From assembly GCA_930986645.1 (NCBI GenBank), contig CAKNJS010000002.1, forward strand, positions 55,191 to 119,190: a stretch of DNA of 64,000 nt, in the 5' to 3' direction. The notes under the pieces are model-generated. The model saw only the letters and a program-made list of their open reading frames with translations, had not been told where the DNA came from and did no database searches. This stretch comes from an uncultured Lachnoclostridium sp. Lineage in GTDB: Bacteria; Bacillota; Clostridia; Lachnospirales; Lachnospiraceae. Positions 53,642-63,435 of this stretch are shown piece after piece (the first letter of the stretch is position 1; each line of letters begins with the position of its first letter). A program made the translations under genes and the position numbers.

Positions 53642-55354
53642 ATGGAAAAATGGTTCATCACTATGAAGAAAGCGGATTTTAATCAGATTGGAGAGAAATA
53701 TCATATTTCACCGATTCTTGCGAGATTGATCCGCAACAGGGATATCATCGGGGATGAGGCTGTTGATTTCTATCTGAATGGGACGATAGCGGATCTCTAT
53801 GACGGGATGCTGATGAAGGATATGGACCGGGCGGTAGAAATCCTGTCTGAAAAAATCCGTGAGGAGAAGCGGATCCGGGTAATCGGCGATTATGATATAG
53901 ACGGGGTGAATGCCACGTATATTCTTCAGCGGGGGCTGTCCGAACTGGGAGCGGATGTGGATACGGATATCCCGGACCGGATCAAGGATGGGTACGGGCT
54001 GAATATTGATCTGATCGACCGGGCCATCGGTGACGGAATCGATACGATCATCACCTGTGATAACGGGATTGCCGCGTCGAATGAGATTGCCTACGGGAAA
54101 GAGAACGGGCTGACGATCGTGGTGACGGATCACCACGAAGTGCCCTATGTGGAGATGAACGGAGAGAAGGAGTACATACTGCCCCGGGCTGACGCAGTGG
54201 TCGATCCCCACCGGGCGGACTGTGAGTACCCGTTTAAAGGTTTGTGCGGCGCAGCGGTAGCATACAAGCTGATCGAGGCGCTGTATAACGTGATGCAAAG
54301 GGATCCGGAAGATGTGGACTACCTTATGGAAAATGCAGCCATCGCCACGGTGGGCGATGTGATGGATCTGACCGGGGAGAACCGGATCTTTGTAAAGCAG
54401 GGGCTGGAGATGCTCAAACGGACGCAGAATCCGGGGCTGAAAGCGCTGATCGAATGTACGGGTATTGATGTGGAGCGGCTGAACGCTTATCATATCGGGT
54501 TTGTTATCGGCCCCTGTATCAATGCCAGCGGAAGATTGGACACGGCAAAGCGTGCTCTGGATCTTCTGAACGCCCGTACCAGACGGGATGCAGTTATGCT
54601 GGCGGAGGATTTAAAAGCCCTCAATGACAGCAGGAAAGAGATGACCGAGCGGGGCGTCGAGAAAGCGGTGCAGATGATCGAGAGTACGTCTCTGAAAGAT
54701 GACCGGGTGCTTGTGGTCTATCTGCCGGACTGTCATGAGAGTATTGCGGGGATCATTGCCGGACGCATCCGTGAGAAATATTACAGACCTGCATTCGTGC
54801 TTACAAAGGCGGAAGAGGGTGTCAAAGGTTCCGGGCGCTCCATCGAGACTTACGATATGTTTGCCCAGATGTGCAGGTGCAGGGCACTGTTTACCAAGTT
54901 CGGCGGGCATAAGCTGGCGGCCGGGCTCTCGCTGGAAGAAGAGAATGTGGAGCGCTTCCGGGAGACGATCAATGAACTCTGCGAGTTGAGTGACGAGGAT
55001 CTTCAGGAAAAAGTGTCCATCGATATGAGACTGCCGTTCCCCTATATCACAGAACAGCTTGTAAATGAACTGGAACTTCTGGAACCATTCGGCAAGGGGA
55101 ATCCGAAGCCCCTCTTTGCCGAGAGAAACCTGAGAGTTATAAGTCCGCGCATTTTTGGGAAGAACAGAAATGTGCTTAAATGCAGACTTCAGGATCAGCA
55201 GGGGAACCAGATGGAAGCCGTGTATTTCGGCGATGTGGAAGACTGCCTGCAGGCGATGGAGAGAAAGCAGGTCATGTCGTTTACATATTATCCGACAATC
55301 AACGAATACATGGGGAGAAGGACCCTGCAGATTACGATTGTGAATTATCAGTAG
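53642..55354 (+). CDS. recJ: Single-stranded-DNA exonuclease RecJ
   Basis: A 570-residue DHH-superfamily 5'-3' exonuclease in recombination and mismatch repair. Motifs: IRVIGDYDIDGVNATYIL (motif I), ITCDNGIAASNEI (II), VVTDHHEVP (III, DHH), PHRADCEYPFKGLCGAAVAYKL (IV) and the DHHA1 region GIIAGRIREKYYRPAFVLT...KGSGRS, then an OB-like C-terminus. The ATG at 53642 follows GGGAGG; an earlier in-frame start (53543) lacks a ribosome site. It is shorter than E. coli RecJ but normal for Firmicutes. Confidence 0.93.
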   Translation: MEKWFITMKKADFNQIGEKYHISPILARLIRNRDIIGDEAVDFYLNGTIADLYDGMLMKDMDRAVEILSEKIREEKRIRVIGDYDIDGVNATYILQRGLSELGADVDTDIPDRIKDGYGLNIDLIDRAIGDGIDTIITCDNGIAASNEIAYGKENGLTIVVTDHHEVPYVEMNGEKEYILPRADAVVDPHRADCEYPFKGLCGAAVAYKLIEALYNVMQRDPEDVDYLMENAAIATVGDVMDLTGENRIFVKQGLEMLKRTQNPGLKALIECTGIDVERLNAYHIGFVIGPCINASGRLDTAKRALDLLNARTRRDAVMLAEDLKALNDSRKEMTERGVEKAVQMIESTSLKDDRVLVVYLPDCHESIAGIIAGRIREKYYRPAFVLTKAEEGVKGSGRSIETYDMFAQMCRCRALFTKFGGHKLAAGLSLEEENVERFRETINELCELSDEDLQEKVSIDMRLPFPYITEQLVNELELLEPFGKGNPKPLFAERNLRVISPRIFGKNRNVLKCRLQDQQGNQMEAVYFGDVEDCLQAMERKQVMSFTYYPTINEYMGRRTLQITIVNYQ

Positions 55355-55362
55355 AAAAATGT

Positions 55363-55456
55363 TTGAAAATCGACAAAATAGTGCTATACTATGGATATTA
55401 TAGAGTTACCATAGACTCAGTGGGGATGCCCCGAAGTTACAGAGGCATCCTTTTTA
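55363..55456 (+). promoter_or_regulatory. Promoter and short terminated leader upstream of relA
   Basis: A -35 box TTGAAA (55363-55368), 16-bp spacer and -10 box TATACT (55385-55390) would start a transcript near 55397. Only ~30 nt later comes a hairpin GGATGCC/GGCATCC (55424-55450) followed by TTTTTATTT. The result is a ~60-nt RNA, either an attenuator leader of relA or a separate small RNA. Confidence 0.6.
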
Positions 55457-55547
55457 TTTAGAGATATTATACCTATAGATAAACCGTTACAGTTCAGACG
55501 CTGGTATATCTGGCTGTTACTATAAATCAGTGCAAGGGGGTAATGAT

Positions 55548-57851
55548 ATGGCAGGAACACTTGAATATGAACAGTTGAACAAGAACCTGGAGGTCGTTGA
55601 CGGCCATGCCGTAAAGGCTCCCGAGGATTATCAGGATCCGGAGCAGCTCTATCAGGCGCTCGTCGCAAGAGTGAGAAAATACCATCCTTCAACGGATATC
55701 TCCATGATCGAGAAAGCGTACAGGATCGCAAAAGAAGCGCATAAAGATCAGGTGAGAAAATCCGGCGAGCCATATATCATTCATCCGCTGTGGGTGGGGA
55801 TCATCCTTGCAGACCTTGAGATGGATAAAGAGACGATCGTGGCGGGCATGCTCCACGACGCTGTGGAAGATACAGACATGACGCTGGATGACATTACAAG
55901 GGAGTTCGGCGAAGAGGTGGCCCTTCTAGTGGACGGCGTTACAAAGCTGGGACAGCTCAATTATTCGCAGGATAAGCTGGAAGTACAGGCGGAGAACTTA
56001 AGAAAGATGTTCCTTGCCATGGCAAAGGATATCAGGGTTATCATTATCAAGCTGGCAGACCGGCTTCACAACATGCGTACGCTTGAGTTTATGACACCGG
56101 CGAAGCAGCAGGAAAAGGCTCGTGAGACGATGGATATCTACGCACCCATCGCACAGAGGCTGGGTATTTCTAAGATTAAGACCGAGCTCGACGACCTGTC
56201 CCTGAAATACTGGAAGCCGGACGTCTACTATCAGCTTGTACACGATCTGAATGAACGCAAGACAGAGAGAGAAGAGTTCGTCCAGCAGATTGTGGCGGAA
56301 GTATCGAAGCATATGAAGAATGCCCACATCAAGGCAAAGGTCTACGGACGTGTAAAGCATTTCTTCAGTATATATAAGAAGATGGTAAACCAGAACAAGA
56401 CGCTGGATCAGGTGTATGACCTGTTTGCGGTCCGTATTATTGTTGATTCAGTGAAAGACTGTTATGCGGCTCTGGGCGTGATCCATGAGATGTATACTCC
56501 CATCCCGGGGCGCTTTAAAGATTACATCGCTATGCCGAAACCGAATATGTACCAGTCGCTCCACACGACGCTGATGGGGCCTTCCGGACAGCCTTTCGAG
56601 ATCCAGATCCGTACCGAGGAGATGCACAAGACGGCTGAATACGGTATCGCGGCCCACTGGAAATACAAGGAGGGTGCGGATGCGGCGAAGAGCATGGCGT
56701 CTCAGGAGGCAAAGCTCAACTGGCTGCGCCAGATCCTTGAGTGGCAGAGAGATATGTCCGATAACAGAGAGTTCTTAAGTCTGTTGAAAGGCGACCTTGA
56801 CCTGTTTGCGGAGGACGTCTACTGCTTTACCCCGAACGGTGATGTGAAGAACCTGCCCAACGGCTCCACGCCGGTGGATTTCGCCTATGCGATCCACAGT
56901 GCGGTGGGAAACAAGATGGTGGGAGCAAGAGTAAACGGAAAACTTGTCAACATTGATTATAAGATACAGAACGGCGACAGGATCGAGATCCTCACGTCGC
57001 AGAATTCCAAGGGACCGAGCCGGGATTGGCTCAATATTGTCAAGAGCACACAGGCGAAAAACAAGATCAACCAGTGGTTCAAGAAACAGTTTAAAGAAGA
57101 AAATATTGTCCGAGGCAAGGAGCTGATCGTATCCTACTGCCGCAGCAAGAACATTGACCTGCTGAATATCCTGAAACCGAAATATCAGCAGATTGTACAG
57201 AAAAAGTACGGTTTCCGGGACTGGGATGCGGTCCTTGCGGCCATCGGCCACGGCGGCCTGAAGGAAGGTCAGGTGGTGAACCGTCTTCAGGAAGAGTATG
57301 AGAAAGAGCATAAGAAAGAGATCACAGACGAGACGATCCTTGAGAAGATCTCGGAGGCAAATCGTCAGAAAGTCCATATCGCAAGATCTAAGAGCGGCAT
57401 CGTGGTCAAGGGCATTAACGATATGGCCGTGCGGTTCTCCAAGTGCTGTAATCCGGTGCCGGGAGACGAGATTGTCGGCTTCGTTACCCGCGGAAGGGGA
57501 ATGTCCATCCATCGGACAGACTGCGTGAATATGCTCCATCTCTCCGCGGCTGAGAGGGAGAGACTGATCGACGCCGAGTGGGAGGATACATCAGATACAG
57601 AGGGCGGCGGCCAGTATCTTGCCGAACTCAAGATTTATGCGGATGACAGGCAGGGGCTTCTGATGGACGTGACCAAGGTCTTCACGGAAGAGAAGATCGA
57701 TGTGAAGTCCGTCAATACCCGGACGAGCAAGAAAGGTACGGCAACTCTGGACATGGGCTTTATTGTTCAGGGACGTGAACAGCTCGATGCGGTGATCAAG
57801 AAGCTCAGACAGATCGAGAGTGTGATCGATATCGAGAGAACGACAGGCTGA
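55548..57851 (+). CDS. relA: Bifunctional (p)ppGpp synthetase/hydrolase Rel
   Basis: A 767-residue stringent-response enzyme. Domains in order: HD hydrolase (YIIHPLWVGIILADL...MLHDAVEDTD, so the hydrolase appears intact), RelA/SpoT nucleotidyltransferase (YGRVKHFFSIYKKM, FAVRIIVDSV, GRFKDYIAMPKPNMYQSLHTT), TGS (YCFTPNGDVKNLPNGSTPVDFAYAIH), zinc-finger-type region (RFSKCCNPVPGDEIVGFVTRGRGMSIHR) and a C-terminal ACT domain. The ATG at 55548 follows AAGGGGG. It is the only long Rel in the window and the first gene of the relA-MBL-hemZ-hisS-aspS block. Confidence 0.96.
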   Translation: MAGTLEYEQLNKNLEVVDGHAVKAPEDYQDPEQLYQALVARVRKYHPSTDISMIEKAYRIAKEAHKDQVRKSGEPYIIHPLWVGIILADLEMDKETIVAGMLHDAVEDTDMTLDDITREFGEEVALLVDGVTKLGQLNYSQDKLEVQAENLRKMFLAMAKDIRVIIIKLADRLHNMRTLEFMTPAKQQEKARETMDIYAPIAQRLGISKIKTELDDLSLKYWKPDVYYQLVHDLNERKTEREEFVQQIVAEVSKHMKNAHIKAKVYGRVKHFFSIYKKMVNQNKTLDQVYDLFAVRIIVDSVKDCYAALGVIHEMYTPIPGRFKDYIAMPKPNMYQSLHTTLMGPSGQPFEIQIRTEEMHKTAEYGIAAHWKYKEGADAAKSMASQEAKLNWLRQILEWQRDMSDNREFLSLLKGDLDLFAEDVYCFTPNGDVKNLPNGSTPVDFAYAIHSAVGNKMVGARVNGKLVNIDYKIQNGDRIEILTSQNSKGPSRDWLNIVKSTQAKNKINQWFKKQFKEENIVRGKELIVSYCRSKNIDLLNILKPKYQQIVQKKYGFRDWDAVLAAIGHGGLKEGQVVNRLQEEYEKEHKKEITDETILEKISEANRQKVHIARSKSGIVVKGINDMAVRFSKCCNPVPGDEIVGFVTRGRGMSIHRTDCVNMLHLSAAERERLIDAEWEDTSDTEGGGQYLAELKIYADDRQGLLMDVTKVFTEEKIDVKSVNTRTSKKGTATLDMGFIVQGREQLDAVIKKLRQIESVIDIERTTG

Positions 57852-57875
57852 TCTGTTGCAGCCTAATGGGAGATT

Positions 57876-58505
57876 ATGAGAATGAAGATAGAAAAATTTG
57901 TGCTGGGACCGGTAGGGACGAATTGCTATATTGTCAGAAATGATGACACGATGGAATGTTTCATCGTGGATTTGGCGGCCTGTCCGCCGGAGTTTGCCAG
58001 CCATATTAAAAATGCGGGACTGACGGTGAAGGCAGTGCTGCTCACTCACGGGCATTTCGACCATATCATGGGGCTTGACCGTTTTCTGGAAGAGTTTCCG
58101 GCTCCTGTCTATGCGTGCGCGGCGGAAAAAGAAGTTCTGGAGAGTGCACAGCTGAATTCATCATCCGGAATGCTGGGCCAGCCTTATACATTTACCGGAG
58201 CCCGGTTTGTGAAAGACGGAGACCTGCTGGAAGCTGCGGGAATGAAGATTCAAGTGATCCAGACCCCGGGACATACCATCGGCGGGTGCTGTTATTACAT
58301 TGCAGATGAAAATGTCCTGTTCAGCGGAGATACGCTTTTCCGGGCGTCTGTAGGGCGCACGGATCTGCCGACCGGAAGCATGAGCGCACTGGTGCGCTCT
58401 GTCACGGACAGACTCCTTGTACTGCCGGATGAGACGCGCGTCTATCCGGGACATATGGAAGAGACAACGATCGGATATGAGAAACAATATAATCCGTTCC
58501 TGTAG
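57876..58505 (+). CDS. Metallo-beta-lactamase-fold hydrolase (YcbL/glyoxalase-II-like)
   Basis: A 209-residue MBL-fold protein with the zinc motif THGHFDHIMG, the downstream metal ligands in TPGHTIGGCCYY and FSGDTLFRASVGRTDLPTG, and the C-terminal VYPGHMEETTIGYE. The small size matches YcbL-type glyoxalase II-like thiolesterases; the substrate is unknown. ATGs at 57876 and 57882 are both possible; the second is better spaced from GGGAG. It lies 24 bp after relA and 23 bp before hemZ. Confidence 0.9.
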   Translation: MRMKIEKFVLGPVGTNCYIVRNDDTMECFIVDLAACPPEFASHIKNAGLTVKAVLLTHGHFDHIMGLDRFLEEFPAPVYACAAEKEVLESAQLNSSSGMLGQPYTFTGARFVKDGDLLEAAGMKIQVIQTPGHTIGGCCYYIADENVLFSGDTLFRASVGRTDLPTGSMSALVRSVTDRLLVLPDETRVYPGHMEETTIGYEKQYNPFL

Positions 58506-58528
58506 TTACAGATAGGAAAAAGATAACA

Positions 58529-59986
58529 ATGATCGAGATAGCAAGTAAGAAAAACAAGTATACCTATAATGCATATCACATTGTAAAATCATTTTTTCCG
58601 GGCGAGGAGATCATACAGAAAGTAGATGAAAAGCAGGAACCTCTTATGGCAGTCAGTCTGCCGGGGGGCTCTTGCTTTTCCCTTGCGCCGGAAGAAGTGG
58701 ATGCAGTGCTTGAAGGACAGGTGTTCTCCGCCAAAGAGGCGAGGGAACAGGCTGTGAAGAAAGAAGTGACCAGACGGCTGTACCGGTATCTGGCCGAAGA
58801 GACTGGAAGAGAGCTTGCATGGGGAACGCTGACCGGCGTGCGTCCCACCAAGATTCCCATGGAACAGCTGGAGGGCGGCGCTTCGGAAGAAGAGGCTGCA
58901 CAGTTTATGATGGAGAAATATTATGTGAGCCCTGAGAAGGCTTTCCTTGCGGCAGAGGTCGCGGCACGGGAGAATGCGCTTTTGTCCAGACTGGACTGCG
59001 ACAAAGGTTTCAGCCTGTATATTGGAATCCCGTTCTGCCCCAGCGTGTGCTCCTACTGCTCTTTCAGTTCATCGCCTATCGGGCAGTGGAAAGACAAGGT
59101 GGATGCCTACCTTGACGCACTGATAAAAGAGATCCGGTATATCGGCTCCAGAGCAGAAGGGAGAGTGCCGGATACTGTCTACATCGGCGGCGGGACGCCG
59201 ACTACGCTTGAACCGGAGCAGCTGAAACGTCTGCTGGATACAGTCACGGAATGTTTTGACCTCTCAAATGTGCTGGAGTTTACCGTGGAGGCAGGCAGAC
59301 CGGACAGTATCACGGAAGAGAAACTCTCGGTGATCAGAGAGTATCCTGTGAGCCGCATTTCTGTCAACCCGCAGACCATGCAGCAGAAGACACTGGATCT
59401 TGTGGGAAGGCGCCACACGGCAGAGCAGACAGTGCAGGCATTTGAGCTGGCGCGCAAGAAGGGCTTCGATAATATCAACATGGATCTGATCGCCGGGCTC
59501 CCCGGAGAGACAATCGAGGATATGGAAGATACCCTGCGTCAGGTGGAAGCGATGCACCCGGACAGCCTGACCGTCCACGCCCTCGCGATCAAGCGGGCGG
59601 CACGGTTCGGACAGGAGGGACGAACGGCAGACCTTCATGCGGAGATATCCGGCATGGTGGAGAGCGCATATGCGGGCGCCCGCAGGATGGGGCTGGTTCC
59701 CTACTACCTGTACCGGCAGAAGAATATTGCCGGAAATTTTGAGAATGTGGGCTATGCAGAACTTGACAAAGCCGGAATATACAATATACTGATTATGGAA
59801 GAAAAACAGACCATCCTTGCGGCGGGAGCGGGGGCGTCCACAAAGATCCTGCTCAAAAATCCGATCATCAAGGATGGAGGCAAAGAAGTCAATCTGGTCC
59901 GCGCGGAGAACGTGAAGAATATCAACGAATACATTGCCCGGATCGATGAAATGATAGAACGAAAAGGAGAATGGTTATGGCGCTGA
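58529..59986 (+). CDS. hemZ: Coproporphyrinogen dehydrogenase HemZ-type radical SAM enzyme
   Basis: A 485-residue radical SAM protein with the cluster motif CPSVCSYCSF, the family's YIGGGTPTTLEPEQL and TVEAGRPDSI, and an N-terminal extension typical of HemZ. The family was named for oxygen-independent coproporphyrinogen oxidation, but many members in Clostridia lack heme pathways and may act as other radical SAM enzymes; no other heme gene is here. It overlaps hisS by 10 bp. Confidence 0.9.
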   Translation: MIEIASKKNKYTYNAYHIVKSFFPGEEIIQKVDEKQEPLMAVSLPGGSCFSLAPEEVDAVLEGQVFSAKEAREQAVKKEVTRRLYRYLAEETGRELAWGTLTGVRPTKIPMEQLEGGASEEEAAQFMMEKYYVSPEKAFLAAEVAARENALLSRLDCDKGFSLYIGIPFCPSVCSYCSFSSSPIGQWKDKVDAYLDALIKEIRYIGSRAEGRVPDTVYIGGGTPTTLEPEQLKRLLDTVTECFDLSNVLEFTVEAGRPDSITEEKLSVIREYPVSRISVNPQTMQQKTLDLVGRRHTAEQTVQAFELARKKGFDNINMDLIAGLPGETIEDMEDTLRQVEAMHPDSLTVHALAIKRAARFGQEGRTADLHAEISGMVESAYAGARRMGLVPYYLYRQKNIAGNFENVGYAELDKAGIYNILIMEEKQTILAAGAGASTKILLKNPIIKDGGKEVNLVRAENVKNINEYIARIDEMIERKGEWLWR

Positions 59987-61227
59987 AAAAGAAACCGGTC
60001 ACAGGCATGAAAGACATGATGCCGTCCGAAATGGAGGTCAGGGATTATGTCATCAGTCTGATCAAGGACACATATAAGACATTCGGGTTCTCATCGATTG
60101 AGACCCCCTGCGTGGAGCATATCGAAAATCTGTGCAGCAAGCAGGGCGGGGACAACGAGAAGCTGATCTTCAAGATTTTAAAGAGAGGCGAGAAGCTTAA
60201 GATCAATGAGGCAAAAGAAGAGGCTGATCTTGTGGACGGAGGACTGCGCTACGACCTGACCGTTCCGCTTTCCCGTTACTATGCGAACCATGCGAACGAG
60301 CTTCCGGCTCCGTTCAAGGCACTTCAGATGGGAAATGTATGGCGTGCGGACAGACCCCAGAGAGGCCGTTTCCGTCAGTTTATGCAGTGTGATATCGATA
60401 TCCTCGGCGAGCCGTCCAATCTGGCTGAGATCGAACTGATCCTTGCGACGACGACACTGCTCGGCAAGCTGGATTTCCACAATTTCACCATCCGCATCAA
60501 CGACAGAAGATTCCTGAAGGCTATGGCGGCTTACAGCGGCTTCAAAGAGGACGATTACGACAGTGTATTTATCACGCTGGACAAGATGGATAAGATCGGA
60601 CTGGACGGCGTCGAGGCAGAACTGAAGGAGAACGGTTATGCAGAGGAATCGGTTGAGAAGTATCTTGAACTTTTTAAAGAGATTACGGGCGATGTTGAGG
60701 GCGTTCGCATGTGTAAGGAGAAATTACAGGGCTATCTTGCGCCTGAGGCGACGGACGGTCTGGAAATGATCATCAGCTGCGTGGAGCAGGAGAAAGAAGC
60801 GGACTTCCGCATGAAATTCGATCCTACTCTTGTGCGCGGTATGTCCTACTATACAGGGACGATCTTTGAAATCTCCATGGATGAGTTCGGCGGCTCTGTC
60901 GGAGGCGGCGGACGCTACGACAAGATGATCGGAAAATTCACCGGTCAGGATACGCCTGCGGTAGGATTCTCCATCGGGTTCGAACGTATCGTGATGCTCC
61001 TTCTCGAGCGCGGCTATCAGGTTCCTACAAGCAGACCGAAGAAAGCCTATCTTCTGGAGAAGAAGATTTCTCAGGAGAAGCTGCTTGAAGTGCTGGAACA
61101 GGCAAAGGCAGACCGTGCAGACGGAATGCAGGTTATGATCATGAATATGAAGAAGAACAAGAAGTTCCAGAAGGAACAGCTTGCAGAACAGGGATATACA
61201 GATATTACGGAGGTGTACAATGGCTGA
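59977..61227 (+). CDS. hisS: Histidyl-tRNA synthetase
   Basis: A 416-residue class II synthetase. Motif 1 region GMKDMMPSEMEVRDYVISLI, RYDLTVPLSRYYANH, motif 2 VWRADRPQRGRFRQFMQCDIDILG, histidine-specific LVRGMSYYTGTIFE and motif 3 GGGRYDKMIGKF...GFSIGFERIVMLL, then an anticodon-binding tail. The ATG at 59977 is 7 nt from AAGGAG; the ATG at 59971 is too close to it. Ends 8 bp inside aspS. Confidence 0.96.
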   Translation: MALKKKPVTGMKDMMPSEMEVRDYVISLIKDTYKTFGFSSIETPCVEHIENLCSKQGGDNEKLIFKILKRGEKLKINEAKEEADLVDGGLRYDLTVPLSRYYANHANELPAPFKALQMGNVWRADRPQRGRFRQFMQCDIDILGEPSNLAEIELILATTTLLGKLDFHNFTIRINDRRFLKAMAAYSGFKEDDYDSVFITLDKMDKIGLDGVEAELKENGYAEESVEKYLELFKEITGDVEGVRMCKEKLQGYLAPEATDGLEMIISCVEQEKEADFRMKFDPTLVRGMSYYTGTIFEISMDEFGGSVGGGGRYDKMIGKFTGQDTPAVGFSIGFERIVMLLLERGYQVPTSRPKKAYLLEKKISQEKLLEVLEQAKADRADGMQVMIMNMKKNKKFQKEQLAEQGYTDITEVYNG

Positions 61228-63007
61228 ATCAATGCAGGGACTTAAGAGAACTCACAGATGCGGAGAGCTTTCCGCGGCAAATGTGGGCGAGACTGTGACC
61301 ATCATGGGATGGGTGCAGAAAAACAGGAACAAGGGCGGACTCGTATTTGTCGATGTGCGTGACCGTTCCGGTATCATTCAGGTTGTGTGTGAAGAGGGAA
61401 AGACAGATCCGGCGCTTCTCGAGAAAGCGGCGTCTCTGCGTTCCGAGTATGTTGTCGCTATTGTGGGAGAGGTGGCAAAACGTTCCGGCGCTGTGAACGA
61501 GAAGATCGCTACAGGTGAGATCGAAGTGATCCCCAGTGAGCTGCGCATTCTTTCCGAGTCATTGACACCGCCCTTTCAGGTAGAAGAGAACTGCAAGACA
61601 AAGGAAGAGGTGCGCCTGAAATACCGCTACCTTGACCTGCGCAGACCGGATATCCAGAGAAATCTGATGATGAAGAGCCGTGTTATGACCCTGACACGTC
61701 AGTTCTTTACAGAAGAAGGATTCCTTGAGATCGAGACGCCTATGCTTGGCAAGACGACTCCTGAGGGAGCGAGAGACTACCTTGTGCCGAGCCGTATCCA
61801 CCCGGGATGCTTCTATGGACTGCCCCAGTCACCGCAGCTTTACAAGCAGCTGCTGATGTGCTCCGGTTTCGACCGTTACATCCAGATCGCCAGATGTTTC
61901 CGCGATGAGGATCTGCGCGCCGACAGACAGCCGGAATTCACACAGATCGATATGGAGCTGTCTTTCGTGGATGTGGACGACGTGATCGATGTCAATGAGA
62001 GATACCTCGCAAAACTCTTTAAAGAAGTGCTGGCTGTGGATGTACAGCTTCCGATCCAGAGAATGACATGGCAGGAAGCTATGGACCGCTTCGGTTCCGA
62101 TAAGCCGGATCTTCGTTTCGGAATGGAACTGACCAATGTGACGGACGTGGTGAAAGGCTGCGGCTTCGGTGTGTTCACCGGCGCTATCGAGAACGGCGGA
62201 ACTGTCCGCGGTATCAACGCCAAAGGACAGGGCGCAATGCCGAGAAAGAAGATCGACAAGCTGACTGCGTTCGTGAAAGACTACGGCGCAAAAGGTCTTG
62301 CATATATCGCAATTCACGAAGACGGCACTGTAAAATCTTCTTTTGCGAAGTTCATGAGCGAAGAGGAGATGGACGCGCTGATCAAAGCGATGGACGGACA
62401 GCCGGGAGACCTGCTTCTGTTCGCGGCTGATAAGAATAAAGTTGTATGGGATTCACTGGGAGCGCTCCGCGTGGAGCTGGCGAAACAGCTTGATCTTCTG
62501 GACAAGAACGAATACCGTTTCGTATGGATCACAGAATTCCCGCAGTTCGAGTGGAGCGACGAGCAGGGCCGTTATCTCGCCATGCATCATCCGTTCACCA
62601 TGCCGATGGAAGAGGATCTGCCGCTCCTCGATAAAGGAGAGCTCGGCAAGATCCGCGCAAAAGCTTACGATATTGTCCTCAATGGAAATGAGATCGGCGG
62701 CGGAAGTGTCAGAATCCATCAGAATGACATTCAGGAGAAAATGTTCGAGGCACTTGGATTTACGAAAGAGCAGGCGCACAGCCAGTTCGGATTCCTGCTT
62801 GAGGCATTTAAGTACGGAGTGCCGCCGCACGCAGGGCTTGCATACGGACTGGACCGTCTTGTTATGCTCATGGCAAAACAGGACAGCATCCGCGACGTGA
62901 TCGCATTCCCGAAGATCAAGGATGCGTCATGCCTGATGACAGAGGCTCCGACTCCGGCGGATGAGAAGCAGCTTGAAGAGCTGGGACTGTCTGTAGTGTC
63001 TGAGTAA
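61220..63007 (+). CDS. aspS: Aspartyl-tRNA synthetase
   Basis: A 595-residue bacterial-type class IIb synthetase: an N-terminal OB anticodon domain (VTIMGWVQKNRNKGGLVFVDVRDRSGIIQVV), the catalytic core (FLEIETPMLGKTTPEGARDYLVPSRIHPG, FRDEDLRADRQPEFTQIDMELSF), the GAD insertion (residues ~290-420) and the class II motif 3 AGLAYGLDRLVMLMAKQDSIRDVIAFPK. Last gene of the operon; the long inverted-repeat element at 63045 follows. Confidence 0.96.
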   Translation: MAESMQGLKRTHRCGELSAANVGETVTIMGWVQKNRNKGGLVFVDVRDRSGIIQVVCEEGKTDPALLEKAASLRSEYVVAIVGEVAKRSGAVNEKIATGEIEVIPSELRILSESLTPPFQVEENCKTKEEVRLKYRYLDLRRPDIQRNLMMKSRVMTLTRQFFTEEGFLEIETPMLGKTTPEGARDYLVPSRIHPGCFYGLPQSPQLYKQLLMCSGFDRYIQIARCFRDEDLRADRQPEFTQIDMELSFVDVDDVIDVNERYLAKLFKEVLAVDVQLPIQRMTWQEAMDRFGSDKPDLRFGMELTNVTDVVKGCGFGVFTGAIENGGTVRGINAKGQGAMPRKKIDKLTAFVKDYGAKGLAYIAIHEDGTVKSSFAKFMSEEEMDALIKAMDGQPGDLLLFAADKNKVVWDSLGALRVELAKQLDLLDKNEYRFVWITEFPQFEWSDEQGRYLAMHHPFTMPMEEDLPLLDKGELGKIRAKAYDIVLNGNEIGGGSVRIHQNDIQEKMFEALGFTKEQAHSQFGFLLEAFKYGVPPHAGLAYGLDRLVMLMAKQDSIRDVIAFPKIKDASCLMTEAPTPADEKQLEELGLSVVSE

Positions 63008-63044
63008 TTCGTATTTGACGGAGAGATCTTTCTTCGGCAAAGTG

Positions 63045-63338
63045 TCCGAAAATTAATCGGATACAGTGAAATGACGTACGTATTCGGAACAGCCGGGATT
63101 GTAATGCTTTCGGCTCCGGTTACAGGACGTAAGACATAGTAATAAGCCTGTGATATGGCAAAAAGCAATCAGGCAAATGAAGAATTGTTTCACTCAAACA
63201 ACTTCATTTGCCTGATTAATGCCACATCACAGGCTTTAACTATCTCTAACGCCCCTCCACAGTTACCGCCAGCATTACATTCCCGGCTGTTCCAAAAGAT
63301 GCGTCAAAGAAGCTGTATCCATCTAATTTTCTGCGCTT
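63045..63338. repeat. Long near-symmetric inverted-repeat element after aspS
   Basis: This 428-bp gap (63008-63435) has no gene. About 294 bp form one imperfect inverted repeat centred near 63193. Matching arm words include GAAAATTA..GGATACAG, GGAACAGCCGGGA.TGTAATGCT, AAGCCTGTGAT.TGGCA and ATCAGGCAAATGAAG, each present with its complement on the other side. The centre is a perfect hairpin TTGTTT-CACTC-AAACAA. Size and symmetry suit a MITE; the folded centre would also act as terminator for aspS. Confidence 0.75.
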
Positions 63339-63435
63339 ATCTAATTGGATGAAACAGCAGTATCTTCTTTTTCTGCGTCCGCTATTTAATCAACATATTA
63401 TTATTTGCAGTGTTATCTATTTAACAAACACGAAT

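Noticed and set aside
63155..63352. 65-codon frame after aspS
   Set aside because: Runs through the long inverted repeat; no ribosome site and no family match.
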